Below, one piece after another: positions 17,982-27,456 of a DNA stretch of 64,000 bases (position 1 is its first letter; each line of letters opens with the position of its first letter). The DNA comes from Bog-159 sp035499555 (lineage in GTDB: Bacteria > Acidobacteriota > Terriglobia > Bryobacterales > Bryobacteraceae). Below the pieces are notes generated by a model. It did not search any database. It was not told where the DNA came from and saw nothing but the letters and a program-made list of their open reading frames with translations. The position numbers and the translations under genes were made by a program. The stretch is from NCBI GenBank assembly GCA_035499555.1, contig DATJYO010000064.1, positions 186,001-250,000 of the forward strand, in the 5' to 3' direction.

Positions 17982-19942
17982 TTGCTGACGCCGGTGCCCG
18001 TAATCGTCACCACTTGTGCCGTGCCCGAAGCGTCGGTGATCGTCAGCGTGCCGTTGTAGATCTTGGCCGTCTGCGGCGTGAAGCGTATCTTCAAGCTGCA
18101 GCTGGCCCCTGCCGCCAGTGTCGCCGGGCAGGAATTCGTCAAGTGATAAACAGGCGCCGCCTTCAGGATCACGCTGGTAATGCCCGCTGCCGCGACCCCC
18201 GGGTTCGCCACGGCGACGCTCATCGATACCGGCTTGCCGCCCGCGTTCACGTTGCCGAAGTTAAGGCTGGTGGGGGAGACCGCCACCAGCGTGCCGATGC
18301 CCGTCAGACTCATGGTGGTCACCGGAGCGTTGGTGAAATTGAAAGAGAGTGAGCCGGTCCGCGTTCCCCCCGCGGTGGGTGCGAAGGTCACCGTAACGAC
18401 ACAACTCAGCCCCGGCGTGAGTCCGGCGCCGCAGGTGTCCGACTCGGAGAAATCGCCGCTGGGGACGATGCCTCCGATGTTCAGCGTGGCCGACCCGATG
18501 TTCCTCATCGTGATGCTCTGCGTGGCGCTGGGCGTTCCGACTACCGTGTCGCCGAAAGTCAGACCGGTGGCCGTATATGTCGGCACGGCAGCCGGCGTGG
18601 CAGCCGGAACCGCATAGATGCTGGTAGGAGAGTCGAACTGCGGATAGGAGCCCGAGCCGTAGGTGGTCCAGGCGTCGCCCGCCATGTCATCCACCATGAC
18701 GATACGATAGCTGCGGGAGTCGGTAACATAAATCGTTCCGTACGGATCCACAAACGCGCCGTAAGGATTGATGAACTGATTGCTGCCGGTGCCCAGCAAG
18801 GTCCAGTTGGTGCCTGACATGTCGTCGATGCGCACAATGCGGTTGTTATAGGTATCCGCGATATAGATTCGGCCGCTCGCGTCGAGCGAGATGGAAGTTG
18901 CGGAAGCGAATTGGCCCGTACCGCTGCCAGGGGTGCCGAAGGTGGTCCAGTTCGCTCCGGCCATGTTGTCCACGCGCACGATCCGTCCGTTGTTCGCGTC
19001 GCCGATGTAGATGTGGCCGCTGCTGTCCGCCGCGATGCCGCCCGGTGCGTTGAACTGCCCGGCGCCGCTGCCCGCCGTGCCCAGCGTGATCCACTGATCG
19101 CCGGCCATATCGCTGACGCGCACGATCCGGTTGTTGCCCGTGTCCGCCACGTAGATCCGGCCTTGCGGGTCCACGAACAATCCCGTCGGATTGTTGAATT
19201 GACGGCCGCCCGAACCGCAATGTCCCAGCGCCGTCCAGTTCGTGCCCGACATGTCGTCCACCCGCACGACACGGCAGTTGGTGCTGTCGGTCACATAGAT
19301 TTTACCGGCTGAATCGACGGCGATGCCCCACGGCAGCTTGAACTGGTTCGTCCCGGCGCCGTACTTGCCCAACGTGTTCCAGTTGTCACCGCTCATATTG
19401 TCGATGCGCACGATCCGGTAATTGTAGGTATCGGTGATGTACAGCGGCTCGTAATCGGCGTTGACATACGTCGTCCCGCCCGAGAGACTGCCGGTCCCCA
19501 GCGTGCTCGTGGATGGCACCTCGGCCTGGCTGGTGATACCCGTGACTGCCATCGCCTGGCCATTCTGAGTCAGCGTTCCGGTAAAAGTCCCGGAAAACGA
19601 GTAGTAATAGGTGGTCGGATGATCGCGCCCGCCTCCCGAGGCAGTCTCGATCAGCGTGCCGGATGTGACTGTGCCGGTCAGCGAACTCAGCCCGTCAGCC
19701 GACTGTATGGTGAGAGTACCGCCGTTGCAGACCCACTCCGCGCTGTAAGTGCCCGGTGGAAGCGCGGTCGCCGGACAATCGAATGAGAACGTCCCGGCGG
19801 GACTGGCAACCGCGGAACCGGTCATTACCAGATCGGTACCCAGGCTGATCGTGCCGCCGGAATTTGCAAAAGGAGTCTGCTGCGCCGCCAAGCCGGAGGC
19901 GAGCAGAATGAGACTGCCGAAGAGTCTACAGTTCCTGGCCAT
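17978..19942 (-). CDS. secreted NHL-repeat beta-propeller protein with choice-of-anchor-D-type domains
   Basis: 654 residues with a signal peptide (MARNCRLFGSLILLASGLAA). An N-terminal beta domain (to about 150) is followed by about six NHL repeats of 45-48 residues, each with the pattern PxGIAVDSAGKIYVTDSxNCRVVRVDDMSG-WTxLG, forming a propeller (about 165-445). Two ASPM/HYDIN-like Ig domains follow (FGDTVVGTPSATQSITMRN; LNFGNVNAGGKPVSMSVAV), and it stops after a third such strand set. Predicted extracellular, with no enzymatic motif; a ligand-binding or structural role is inferred. GCGAGGGATC precedes the ATG. Convergent with the TPR/VCBS gene. Confidence 0.9.
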   Translation of the reverse strand: MARNCRLFGSLILLASGLAAQQTPFANSGGTISLGTDLVMTGSAVASPAGTFSFDCPATALPPGTYSAEWVCNGGTLTIQSADGLSSLTGTVTSGTLIETASGGGRDHPTTYYYSFSGTFTGTLTQNGQAMAVTGITSQAEVPSTSTLGTGSLSGGTTYVNADYEPLYITDTYNYRIVRIDNMSGDNWNTLGKYGAGTNQFKLPWGIAVDSAGKIYVTDSTNCRVVRVDDMSGTNWTALGHCGSGGRQFNNPTGLFVDPQGRIYVADTGNNRIVRVSDMAGDQWITLGTAGSGAGQFNAPGGIAADSSGHIYIGDANNGRIVRVDNMAGANWTTFGTPGSGTGQFASATSISLDASGRIYIADTYNNRIVRIDDMSGTNWTLLGTGSNQFINPYGAFVDPYGTIYVTDSRSYRIVMVDDMAGDAWTTYGSGSYPQFDSPTSIYAVPAATPAAVPTYTATGLTFGDTVVGTPSATQSITMRNIGSATLNIGGIVPSGDFSESDTCGAGLTPGLSCVVTVTFAPTAGGTRTGSLSFNFTNAPVTTMSLTGIGTLVAVSPTSLNFGNVNAGGKPVSMSVAVANPGVAAAGITSVILKAAPVYHLTNSCPATLAAGASCSLKIRFTPQTAKIYNGTLTITDASGTAQVVTITGTGVSN

Positions 19943-20011
19943 GATCCCTCGCTACGACAGTGGTCACTCGGGTGTTTCCCTCTGTTCCGCCACCCGGTCA
20001 CACTCTGACGA

Positions 20012-20029
20012 TGTGTCACATTATCACAC
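20012..20029. promoter_or_regulatory. CRP-like imperfect palindrome
   Basis: TGTGTCACATTATCACAC lies 70-90 bases upstream of the NHL gene and resembles the TGTGA-N6-TCACA operator class with one extra base. On the minus strand it includes GATAAT, which could also act as a -10 box. Confidence 0.3.
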
Positions 20030-20072
20030 GAGAGACTCGGCTCATCCATGACATTGGTACATAACTTAGGTA

Positions 20073-20522
20073 CTATTGGGAGGCCGGCGGCACCACGCCG
20101 GCCCATCGTGCGTATACCACGAGCTGCCCGTAATGCTCGCATATGTGCTCGATGAAAGCCTCCGCCAGCGCGGCTTTCTCGGGGTCCAGGCCGTCCTTGT
20201 GTCCGCGCATCGCCGCCGCGGCCCCCCGCGTACTATCGGCCAGGGCCACCGCGATTCGCTCCTTGGTCCCATACCTCGCCTTGGGTAGCTCGTTCGCGCT
20301 GTCATCCGCCTTCTCCCCTCGCATCGACTCGGCTACATACAGGTTCCAGAACGCCACATGCCTCAGTACCGCGCCAAAGGTGCGTATGCCCGCTACCGGC
20401 GCCGTCTCATACTTCTCCTCTGGAAACGCCTGGGCCAGGCCCGCCAGCTTGGCCCCGACCTGTTCCCAACGCTCGATCAACATATTCGAAACTGCCTGCC
20501 TTTCGGTGGTTTTTGCTGTCAT
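20073..20522 (-). CDS. DinB/YfiT-family four-helix-bundle protein
   Basis: 149 residues with the DinB-like pattern: an N-terminal helix (LIERWEQVGAKLAGLAQAF), the first metal His in LRHVAFWNLYVAESM, and the C-terminal pair in EHICEHYGQLVVYARW. Members are metal-binding helical bundles, some acting as thiol-dependent S-transferases; the substrate here is unknown. Start chosen at ATG 20522, where homology begins; the longer frame upstream runs antisense through the AraC start. It has no Shine-Dalgarno, but TATAAC ends seven bases before the ATG (20530-20535), so a leaderless message is likely. Divergent from the AraC gene, 34 bases away. Confidence 0.85.
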   Translation of the reverse strand: MTAKTTERQAVSNMLIERWEQVGAKLAGLAQAFPEEKYETAPVAGIRTFGAVLRHVAFWNLYVAESMRGEKADDSANELPKARYGTKERIAVALADSTRGAAAAMRGHKDGLDPEKAALAEAFIEHICEHYGQLVVYARWAGVVPPASQ

Positions 20523-20556
20523 ACTCAGAGTTATAAGACAGCCCCGGAGGGTATTC

Positions 20557-21396
20557 TTGGCGAAAATTGCGGTCGTCCCCGATCCCCCGCAGAGGCCCCG
20601 CTCGCGGACCTTGGCGCGCGGTGACGGCTGGTCGGTCTCGGAAGTGATTTGCACTTTGGGTCCGCAGCACCGCCCCTTCGAGGAGCGCCACTCCTGGGTA
20701 TCGATCTCGCTCGTCACAGCCGGCACGTTTCACTACCGTTCGCACGGCGGCGGCGACCTGATGACACCCGGTTCATTGATGCTGGGCGGCGCGGGGCAGT
20801 GTTTCGAATGCAGCCATGAACACGGTACCGGCGACCGTTGCCTTTCCTTCTCCTATTCGCCCGCGTACTTCGAACTGCTGGAAGCCGTTCCATCGTTCCG
20901 CGCCCTGCGCGTCCCGCCCATCCGTGCGCTCGCGCCCCTCACCGCCCGCGCCACGGCCGCTCTGGCCAAGGCCGGCGATGCATCCTGGGAGGAGATCGGC
21001 ATGACGTTGGCGGCCCGGACGGTTGCGCTCGACCGCGGGTCTTCCCATCCGCCCTCTGCCGCCGGTCCGGGCGCGGCTGCCGCGGTTGCCCGCCTCGTGC
21101 GGACGATTCAGCACGATACCGCCGCTCCGCACGATCTGCGCGCGCTGGCCCGCGCGGCCCGGCTCAGCCCGTATCACTTCTTGCGCGTCTTCCAAGCCGT
21201 CACAGGTGTTACGCCCCACCAGTACATGCTGCGCCTGCGCCTGCAACAGGCCGCCGTCCGGCTGCGGGCCGAGTCCGCCAAAATTGTGGATGTCGCCTTC
21301 GATTGCGGATTCGGCGATCTCTCGAACTTCAACCGGATGTTCCGCGCTGAATTCGGCGTGAGTCCTCGCATCTGGCGCCGGTCTGTGCGGACCTGA
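20557..21396 (+). CDS. AraC-family transcriptional regulator
   Basis: 279 residues. The N-terminal 150 or so form a cupin-like sensor (WVSISLVTAGTFHYRSHGGGDLMTPGSLMLGGAGQCFECSHEH). The C-terminal 100 carry the two AraC helix-turn-helices: LRALARAARLSPYHFLRVFQAVTGVTPHQYM and IVDVAFDCGFGDLSNFNRMFRAEFGVSPRIWRR. The start is TTG at 20557, set by a strong GGAGG six bases upstream; the frame is open much further back but there it only shadows the DinB gene. It is divergent from dinB with starts 34 bases apart, so it probably regulates that gene from the shared region. Confidence 0.9.
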   Translation: MAKIAVVPDPPQRPRSRTLARGDGWSVSEVICTLGPQHRPFEERHSWVSISLVTAGTFHYRSHGGGDLMTPGSLMLGGAGQCFECSHEHGTGDRCLSFSYSPAYFELLEAVPSFRALRVPPIRALAPLTARATAALAKAGDASWEEIGMTLAARTVALDRGSSHPPSAAGPGAAAAVARLVRTIQHDTAAPHDLRALARAARLSPYHFLRVFQAVTGVTPHQYMLRLRLQQAAVRLRAESAKIVDVAFDCGFGDLSNFNRMFRAEFGVSPRIWRRSVRT

Positions 21397-21526
21397 ACGG
21401 CTGCCCCGCACAATCATCGTCGCAGGCGCTGACACCGGCCTGAAAACCGTTGTCGTAACCGTTGTCCCACCCCTAAATACTTGTGGCGCAATGCGGCGCA
21501 CGGCCATCCTCGAATCAGGAGGGGAA

Positions 21527-22261
21527 ATGCGCGGAAGAATCTTAGACCTGTTTCTAGCTCTCATCCCAATCGGCATGATGGCTGCCGAATTGTCGTCTCT
21601 CTCGGAGAGACAGGCTCTCGACCTGATCACCCAGGCTCGCCGCGAGCGCGCCGATGGCTACTTCTACCGTTCCGAAGCGAAATACAAACAGGCCCTGTCG
21701 ATTCTCCAAAGCACCGCCGGCCCCGAGAGTCCGGACCTGACGCCCGTGTTGAATGGCCTGGCTGAACTCTACTTCGACGCGAAACGCTATACCGAAGCCG
21801 AGGAACTCTCCCGCCGGTCCGCCGCCCTGGTGGAGAAGACGCTGGGTCCCGGGCATCCTTTGATGGCGACGGCCTTGCACGACCTCGCGGCCACCTATCA
21901 CATCCAGGGACAATACGCCAAAGCCGAGCCGCTGTACCAGCAGGCCCTGGCGATCCGGGAGGCCACGTTGGGACCCAAGCATCCATTCGTGGCTATCACG
22001 CTGGCCGATCTGGCGGACATGGAACTGGGGCAAGGTCAATCCGACCGCGCCGCGGCGCATTTCGCGCGCGCCGTCGAGATCCAGCAGGATGCCTTCGGCG
22101 AAAACGACCCGCGGGTCGCGCGGACCCTGGCCTGCTACGCCGTAGCCCTCTGCAAATCCGGCCACAAGCATGCCGCGTCGCTGGCCGAAGCGCGCTCCCG
22201 CGCGATCCTGGCGCACGCCCGGCTCAGTTCCCGAGGCCCAGACGTTGCAGCAGCGCGTTGA
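21527..22261 (+). CDS. secreted tetratricopeptide-repeat protein
   Basis: 244 residues. A signal-like start (MRGRILDLFLALIPIGMMAAE) precedes four to five TPRs of the 42-residue kinesin-light-chain type (AELYFDAKRYTEAEELSRRSAALVEKTLGPGHPLMATALHDLAATY, repeated with LGPKHP and FGENDP linkers). A protein-interaction scaffold is inferred; no catalytic motif. The ATG at 21527 follows AGGAGGGG. The 3-prime end overlaps the end of the convergent frameshifted TPR gene by 38 bases. Confidence 0.82.
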   Translation: MRGRILDLFLALIPIGMMAAELSSLSERQALDLITQARRERADGYFYRSEAKYKQALSILQSTAGPESPDLTPVLNGLAELYFDAKRYTEAEELSRRSAALVEKTLGPGHPLMATALHDLAATYHIQGQYAKAEPLYQQALAIREATLGPKHPFVAITLADLADMELGQGQSDRAAAHFARAVEIQQDAFGENDPRVARTLACYAVALCKSGHKHAASLAEARSRAILAHARLSSRGPDVAAAR

Positions 22262-24271
22262 ATCGCGGATCGGAACGCAGCCCGTCGTAGTAGGGCATGA
22301 CCTTGATATACGCCTGCAGTGGAGCCCGTTCCTGGAAGCTCTTCCGCAGCCACGCGAAAGCCCGGTCCTTCTCGCCGATACCGGCATACATCTGCGCGGC
22401 GAAGCAGGACTTGCCGGGCCGGTCGATCCGCACGCACTTCTGGATCCAGTCCTCGATCAGCGTGCACGCCTCGGCATGCCTCCCCTGGCGCGCCGCCAGG
22501 CGCACGCGCACGGTCGTGTCGTCCGCACCCGGAATCACCGCGCGCATGGCGTCACTCACGGTAACGGCGGCATCCAACCGTCCGCGCATGATTTCGACGG
22601 CCCGCATTTCGTCGTAGGCGTGGCCAAACCCCGGGTCCAGGTCGATGGCTTTCTGGAACTGCGCCACCGCGCGATCGTATTCCCTCTGGTACGCGTACAC
22701 CATCCTGGCGGCGGTAATCTTATAAGGCGACAGAGGATCCAGCGTGAGTGCCTGCTGGCTCTCGGACAGCGCTTCGTCCAGCTTTCCCAGCGGCGTCAAA
22801 TAGGTCACGCTATAAGCGAAGTGCACGTCCGCATCGCCCGGACTCAACTCCAGCGCGCGCTTGAACTCCCGCTCCGCGCCGGGCCAATCCCAGTCGTACA
22901 GCGCTTCACATAGCCCAGAGAAACGTGCGCCGCAGCCAGTGAATCGTCCAGCCGCAGCGCGTCGAGAGCTGCCTCCCGCGCCTGCGGCATCGCCTCCCGC
23001 GCCGGCGCGAAGCCGAAAACTCCCAGCCAGGTGTAACAATCCGCCATGCCGGCATATGCCGGCGCGTACGACCGGTCTTTCGAAATGGCCTGGGAGAAAT
23101 ATTCGATGCCTTTGCGCACGCTCTCCGGCCGCCATTTGTTGAGATGAAATCGGCCCTGTAAATAAAGGTTGTAAGCGTCCACGTCCGCCGTCGGCGATGG
23201 CGCCAGCCGCCGCCCGGGGTTTCCCGCCACCCGCACTTCCAGCGCCTGCACGATAGCCCGCGATATCTCGTCCTGCACCGCAAAGATATCCGCCGCCCGC
23301 CGGTCGTAAGTTTCCGACCAGACGTGGTATCCGTCCGCGACGCTGCTGAGTTGCGCCGTAATCCGCAGCCGGTCGCCCGACCGCTGGACGCTGCCCTCCA
23401 GCACGGCCGCCACGTTGAGCTGCCTTCCCACCGCCCGTATGTCCGGATTCTTGCCCTTGAACTGGAAAGCCGATCCGCGCGCCACCACGCGCAACCCCTG
23501 CACTTTGGTCAGGGCGTTGATCAGGTCGTCGGTCAGCCCGTCGCTGAAGTATTCGTTCTCCTTGTTCGAGCTCAGATTCACGAATGGAAGCACCGCAATC
23601 GACGAGGCATTGGGGATTGGCGAAGGTGTATGCGGGCGCCGCGCGGCCAGGTACCCGCCCGCCAGCAGCACCAGCGCCAACGGGGCAACCCATCGCCAGT
23701 CCCGCCACCAGTCCCGCCGCCAGGCCAGCCGGGAAGCCGGCGCCGGCATCTCGGTCGGCTCGCGATCCAGCAGTTCGAAGCTGGGCAGGTATCCGCCTTT
23801 CGGCAAGTCGATCCGGACCGCGTCGTCGGCCCCGTCGGATTCGTAATAGTCCTTTAACCGCGCGCGGAGCTTGACCGCTTCCACGCGTACGACACCATCC
23901 AGGCGTGGGTCGTAGTCCGCTTTGCGGCCAAACACTTCGACGCCGGCCAGGGTCTCCTTAACATGGTTTCCGGCAAGCGCCTGCTCCACCACGAAGCGCA
24001 GAAAACGGGTAGGCCGTTCGGACCCCGCGAACCCGCTGCTGCGCAGAATCTTCTCCAATTGCGCGCGGACGGATTCCGGCGACGGCTTGCGAGCGCTGGG
24101 GCCCGCTGGGACAGTCCCGTCTTGTTCCCTCGCCCAGGCTGGCACAGCTTTAATGGATGATACGAGGCTGCTAAGGGTTCCGTTCAATTTCTGCCGGCCG
24201 AGCCCGCCCAGCGCCGCCCCGGCGCGCTTTTTGTTATCCTTTAGTGGTTGCAATTCATACAGGTTCCCCAC
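22224..24271 (-). pseudogene. FlgO-like/TPR signalling protein, frameshifted
   Basis: Two frames on the minus strand together encode one protein. The first (24271 to about 22907) has an N-terminal helical module (SERPTRFLRFVVEQALAGN), a membrane segment (VAPLALVLLAGGYLAARR), a FlgO-like domain (IAVLPFVNLSSNKENEYFSDGLTDDLINAL) and the first TPRs. The second (about 22910 to 22224) continues with EALYDWDWPGAEREFKRALELSPGD and further TPRs to the end. The join at 22901-22907 reads as if one G were lost from an expected AAG-GCG pair. It may be a genuine knock-out or a sequencing error. The GTG start at 24271 is uncertain: a hairpin and T tract lie just inside it, so a later start is possible. Confidence 0.8.
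24211..24232 (+). terminator. GC hairpin followed by T5
   Basis: GCGCCG-CCC-CGGCGC followed by GCTTTTT on the plus strand, about 80 bases before yebC. It has intrinsic-terminator form, yet no plus-strand gene precedes it closely; it may shield the yebC operon from read-through or lie in the leader of the minus-strand gene. Confidence 0.4.
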
Positions 24272-24310
24272 CCGGTCGAATGAGGCCGGGCCCCACGACG
24301 AGGTTTCGCC

Positions 24311-25078
24311 ATGTCAGGTCATTCAAAGTGGGCGACCATCAAGCATAAGAAAGCTGCACTGGACGCCAAGCGCGGTAAGACATTTACGCGCATCATCAAG
24401 GAAATTACGATCGCCGCCCGGAGCGGGGGTGATCCGGATGCCAATCCTCGCCTTCGCACCGCCATCCTGGCCGCCAAAGCGGTCAGCATGCCCCAGGACA
24501 ACATCAAGAAAGCCGTCATGCGCGGGACCGGTGAGTTGGAAGGCGGGCAGATCGACGAAGTCATGTTCGAAGGGTACGGTCCCGGCGGCGCTGCCGTGCT
24601 GGTCAAGGTCGCGACCGACAACCGCAACCGCACCGTCAGCGAGATCCGCCACGTCTTTTCCAAAAACGGCGGCAACTTGGGCGAACAGGGCAGCGTGGCC
24701 TGGATGTTCGAGCGGAAAAGCCATATCATCGTTCCCCTGGAGAAAGCCGAAGAAGAGCAGTTGATGAACATCGTGCTGGATGCCGGCGCGGAAGACCTGC
24801 GTAATGAGGGCGATCACTGGGAAGTCATCTCGCCGCCGGAAGCCCACGACACGGTGCTGGAAGCCCTGCACCAAGCCAAGGTCCCCACGGAGACCGGCGA
24901 AGTCGCTATGCTTCCCAAGAATCTGATTAAGTTGGAAGGCAAGAACGCCGCCGCCATGTTGCGCCTGAGCGAAGCGCTGGAAGAGCATGACGACGTGCAG
25001 AATGTTTATTCGAACTTCGATATCGACGAAAAGGAGTTGGAGGCCTTAGAGCAGCAAAGTGCTGGTGCTCGGAGTTGA
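24311..25078 (+). CDS. yebC: YebC/PmpR-family protein (TACO1-like)
   Basis: 255 residues of the highly conserved YebC family: MSGHSKWATIKHKKAALDAKRGKTFTR, then MPQDNIKKAVMRGTGELEG, GYGPGGAAVLVKVATDNRNRTVSEIRHVF and GGNLGEQGSVAWMF. Members have been described as transcription factors (PmpR) and as translation factors that help ribosomes through polyproline stretches. Cytosolic. GAGG precedes the ATG. The last 20 bases overlap ruvC, a pairing common in bacteria, and it leads a four-gene operon. Confidence 0.96.
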   Translation: MSGHSKWATIKHKKAALDAKRGKTFTRIIKEITIAARSGGDPDANPRLRTAILAAKAVSMPQDNIKKAVMRGTGELEGGQIDEVMFEGYGPGGAAVLVKVATDNRNRTVSEIRHVFSKNGGNLGEQGSVAWMFERKSHIIVPLEKAEEEQLMNIVLDAGAEDLRNEGDHWEVISPPEAHDTVLEALHQAKVPTETGEVAMLPKNLIKLEGKNAAAMLRLSEALEEHDDVQNVYSNFDIDEKELEALEQQSAGARS

Positions 25079-25565
25079 TTGCGGCACCGGGCGGACCGGC
25101 TACGGCGTGATCGAATCGGATGGCGCGGGTCACCGTTTGATCGCCGCCGGTGTCATCACGACCCGCGCGAAAGACCCGTTCGAAGCCCGGCTCCACGAGA
25201 TCGCGCGCGGGTTGCGCGAGGTCATCCGGCGGCATGCGCCGGAAACGGCGGCGGTGGAGCAGGTTTTTTATGCCGCCAACGTCCGCACCGCGCTCAAACT
25301 CGCGCATGTGCGGGGCGTGGCTCTGCTGGCCATCGCGGAAGCCGGAATTCCGCTGGGCGAATATTCGCCGCTGGAGATCAAAACCAGCGTGGTGGGCTAC
25401 GGCCAGGCTGCGAAACGGCAGGTGCAGGTGATGGTGCAATCTTTGCTCAGACTGGATCGGGCCATCGAGTCCGAAGACGCCTGCGACGCGCTGGCCGTGG
25501 CCATCTGTCACGCCACCCGCGCGCCGCTTGCCGAAGGCCACCGCCGGGGAGCGCTCTCCCGATGA
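25059..25565 (+). CDS. ruvC: Holliday junction endonuclease RuvC
   Basis: 168 residues, the usual length. RuvC resolves Holliday junctions made by RuvAB during recombination. The four acidic catalytic residues are in place: D7 (LGVDCGT), E67 (AVEQVFYAAN), D140 and D143 (ESEDACDALAVAICH). The start is GTG at 25059 inside the end of yebC, so translation is coupled. Its stop overlaps the next start as ATGA. ruvA and ruvB are not in this window. Confidence 0.96.
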   Translation: MLVLGVDCGTGRTGYGVIESDGAGHRLIAAGVITTRAKDPFEARLHEIARGLREVIRRHAPETAAVEQVFYAANVRTALKLAHVRGVALLAIAEAGIPLGEYSPLEIKTSVVGYGQAAKRQVQVMVQSLLRLDRAIESEDACDALAVAICHATRAPLAEGHRRGALSR

Positions 25566-26173
25566 AATGGTGCCTCGCGCTGGCGCTGTGCGCCTCGTTG
25601 GCTGCGGCGGATGCCCCGCATCTCTATTACTCCAAGTCGTTCCCCAACAGCACGCCTCCATTCGTAGCCGTCAATCTGGACAAAAACGGCGCCGGCGATT
25701 ACAAGGAAGCCGAAAACGACGACAACCCGGTTCATTTCCAGTTGAGCCCCGCGGAGACCTCCGAGATTTTCGGCCTCGTGGAGAAACTGGGTTACTTCGA
25801 CCACCCCCTCGAATCCGGACTCAAGGTCGCTTTTATGGGCACCAAGACGTTTCGCTACACGAACGGCAGCCGGACGAGCGAAGTGAAGTTCAACTTCTCC
25901 GAGGATCCGTCCGCGCAGGCGCTGGGCGATTGGTTCGACCGCATCAGCGAGTCCGAGCAGCTCTTGACCAGCCTCGAAGTGTCCGCCAAATACGACAAGC
26001 TGGGAATCGACAAGGCCGTGCTCATGCTCGAGATCGCCTACGATCACAAACGCCTGGTGGCCCTTCCGCAGTATCTGCCGCTACTCGATCGCGTGGCCCG
26101 GAACGAGAGTTACATTCACCAGGCGCGCTTGCGCGCGGCTGCGCTGGCAGAGCAGTTCCGCGCGGTGAAATGA
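25562..26173 (+). CDS. secreted hypothetical protein
   Basis: 203 residues with a clean signal peptide (MKWCLALALCASLAAADAP). The mature part has a beta-rich first half (HLYYSKSFPNSTPPFVAVNLDKNGAGDYKEAENDDNPVHFQL) and a helical second half ending AALAEQFRAVK. I do not recognise a family or catalytic motif. It overlaps ruvC and the following TlpA-like gene by four bases each (ATGA), so it is the third gene of the yebC operon and probably works in the periplasm with the TlpA-like protein. Confidence 0.8.
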   Translation: MKWCLALALCASLAAADAPHLYYSKSFPNSTPPFVAVNLDKNGAGDYKEAENDDNPVHFQLSPAETSEIFGLVEKLGYFDHPLESGLKVAFMGTKTFRYTNGSRTSEVKFNFSEDPSAQALGDWFDRISESEQLLTSLEVSAKYDKLGIDKAVLMLEIAYDHKRLVALPQYLPLLDRVARNESYIHQARLRAAALAEQFRAVK

Positions 26174-27444
26174 GGCTCTTCGCCGCGGCATTCCTCCTCG
26201 CGTTCTCGCTCTGGGCGCAACATTCGCCGGGCCCTCCGCCCACCGCCAAACCGGCGGCGTCCCCCGAGGACCAGGAACTTTCGCAATCCATCCAGGAAGC
26301 CGGCAACAGCCGGGTCGACTTTATCCGCGCCCTCGAAAAGCATCTCGCCAGGTACCCGAACTCCCCGCGCCGCAATGAGATCGAGCGGGCCCTGGTGAAG
26401 GCCGCCATCGAGACCAAGGACGACAAACGCATCGTCGAATACGGCAAACTCGTGCTGGCGCGGGAGCCGGACGACATTCAGGTGCTGGACAAGATCGTGC
26501 GCGCACTGCTGGTGAACGATTCGCCCGAAGCCGCCACCGAGGCGCTCAAGTACGCCCGCCACTACGACGCCCTCCTGCGCGTCACGCGCGGCCAGCCGGC
26601 CCCCGGCCACTTGAGCGAGGCGCAGTGGCACGAGGAAGTCGACAAGGGTTTGGGACGCGTGCTGGCCTGCGAGGCGCGCGCCACCGGCAACCTGGGCAAG
26701 ATCGAGGAAGCCATCACCCTGGCCCGCGCCGCTTACGAAACCTACCCATCCGCCGAGTCCGCCCGGGAGACCGGCCGCTGGCTCGTGCGCGCCGGCAAGG
26801 ATCAGGATGCCCTGGTTCCTTATGCCGACGCTTTTGCTATACCCGACCCCCACAATACGGACATCGATCGGGCCAAAGACCGCGCCCAGTTGGGCGACCT
26901 GTATCGCAAGATCTATGGCTCCGAGAAGGGCCTCGGCGATCTGATCCTGGAGGCCTACGATCGCACCACCGGATTGCTGGCCGCCCGCAGCCTGCGCCTC
27001 CGCCATAACGATCCCAACGCGCAGGCCACCAAGGTCACGGATATGACGATCTCCGCCGTGGACGGCTCCAAACTGGCGATCGCTTCCCTGCAAGGCAAAG
27101 CCGTGGTCTTCGATTTCTGGGCCACCTGGTGCGGTCCCTGCCGCGCCCAGCACCCCCTCTATGAAGAGGTGAAGCAGCGCTTCCACGATTCGCAAGACGT
27201 GGTTTTTCTTTCCATCAATACCGACGACGAACGCGACCTGGTGGCGCCGTTTCTCAAAGAGAACCACTGGGGACAACAGGTCTACTACGAGGACGGGCTT
27301 TCGCGCGTTCTGGCCATCACTTCGATTCCCACGACCATCGTTCTGGACCGCCACGGAGAGGTCGTCAGCCGCATGAACGGTTTTGTGCCGCAGCGGTTCG
27401 TGGACATGCTCAGCGACCGTATCCGGGATGCGCTGAATAACTGA
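26170..27444 (+). CDS. TlpA-like thioredoxin-fold protein with helical N-terminal region
   Basis: 424 residues. A signal peptide (MRLFAAAFLLAFSLWAQ) is followed by about 250 residues of TPR-like helices, then a TlpA/ResA-type thioredoxin domain: GKAVVFDFWATWCGPCRAQHPLYEEV with the redox pair CGPC, and the cis-Pro loop in ITSIPTTIVLD. Such proteins reduce disulfides in the periplasm, for example in cytochrome c maturation. The start overlaps the preceding stop as ATGA, so it closes the yebC-ruvC operon. Convergent with the S4 gene, 12 bases away. Confidence 0.9.
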   Translation: MRLFAAAFLLAFSLWAQHSPGPPPTAKPAASPEDQELSQSIQEAGNSRVDFIRALEKHLARYPNSPRRNEIERALVKAAIETKDDKRIVEYGKLVLAREPDDIQVLDKIVRALLVNDSPEAATEALKYARHYDALLRVTRGQPAPGHLSEAQWHEEVDKGLGRVLACEARATGNLGKIEEAITLARAAYETYPSAESARETGRWLVRAGKDQDALVPYADAFAIPDPHNTDIDRAKDRAQLGDLYRKIYGSEKGLGDLILEAYDRTTGLLAARSLRLRHNDPNAQATKVTDMTISAVDGSKLAIASLQGKAVVFDFWATWCGPCRAQHPLYEEVKQRFHDSQDVVFLSINTDDERDLVAPFLKENHWGQQVYYEDGLSRVLAITSIPTTIVLDRHGEVVSRMNGFVPQRFVDMLSDRIRDALNN

Positions 27445-27456
27445 GCCGCGGCCGAC

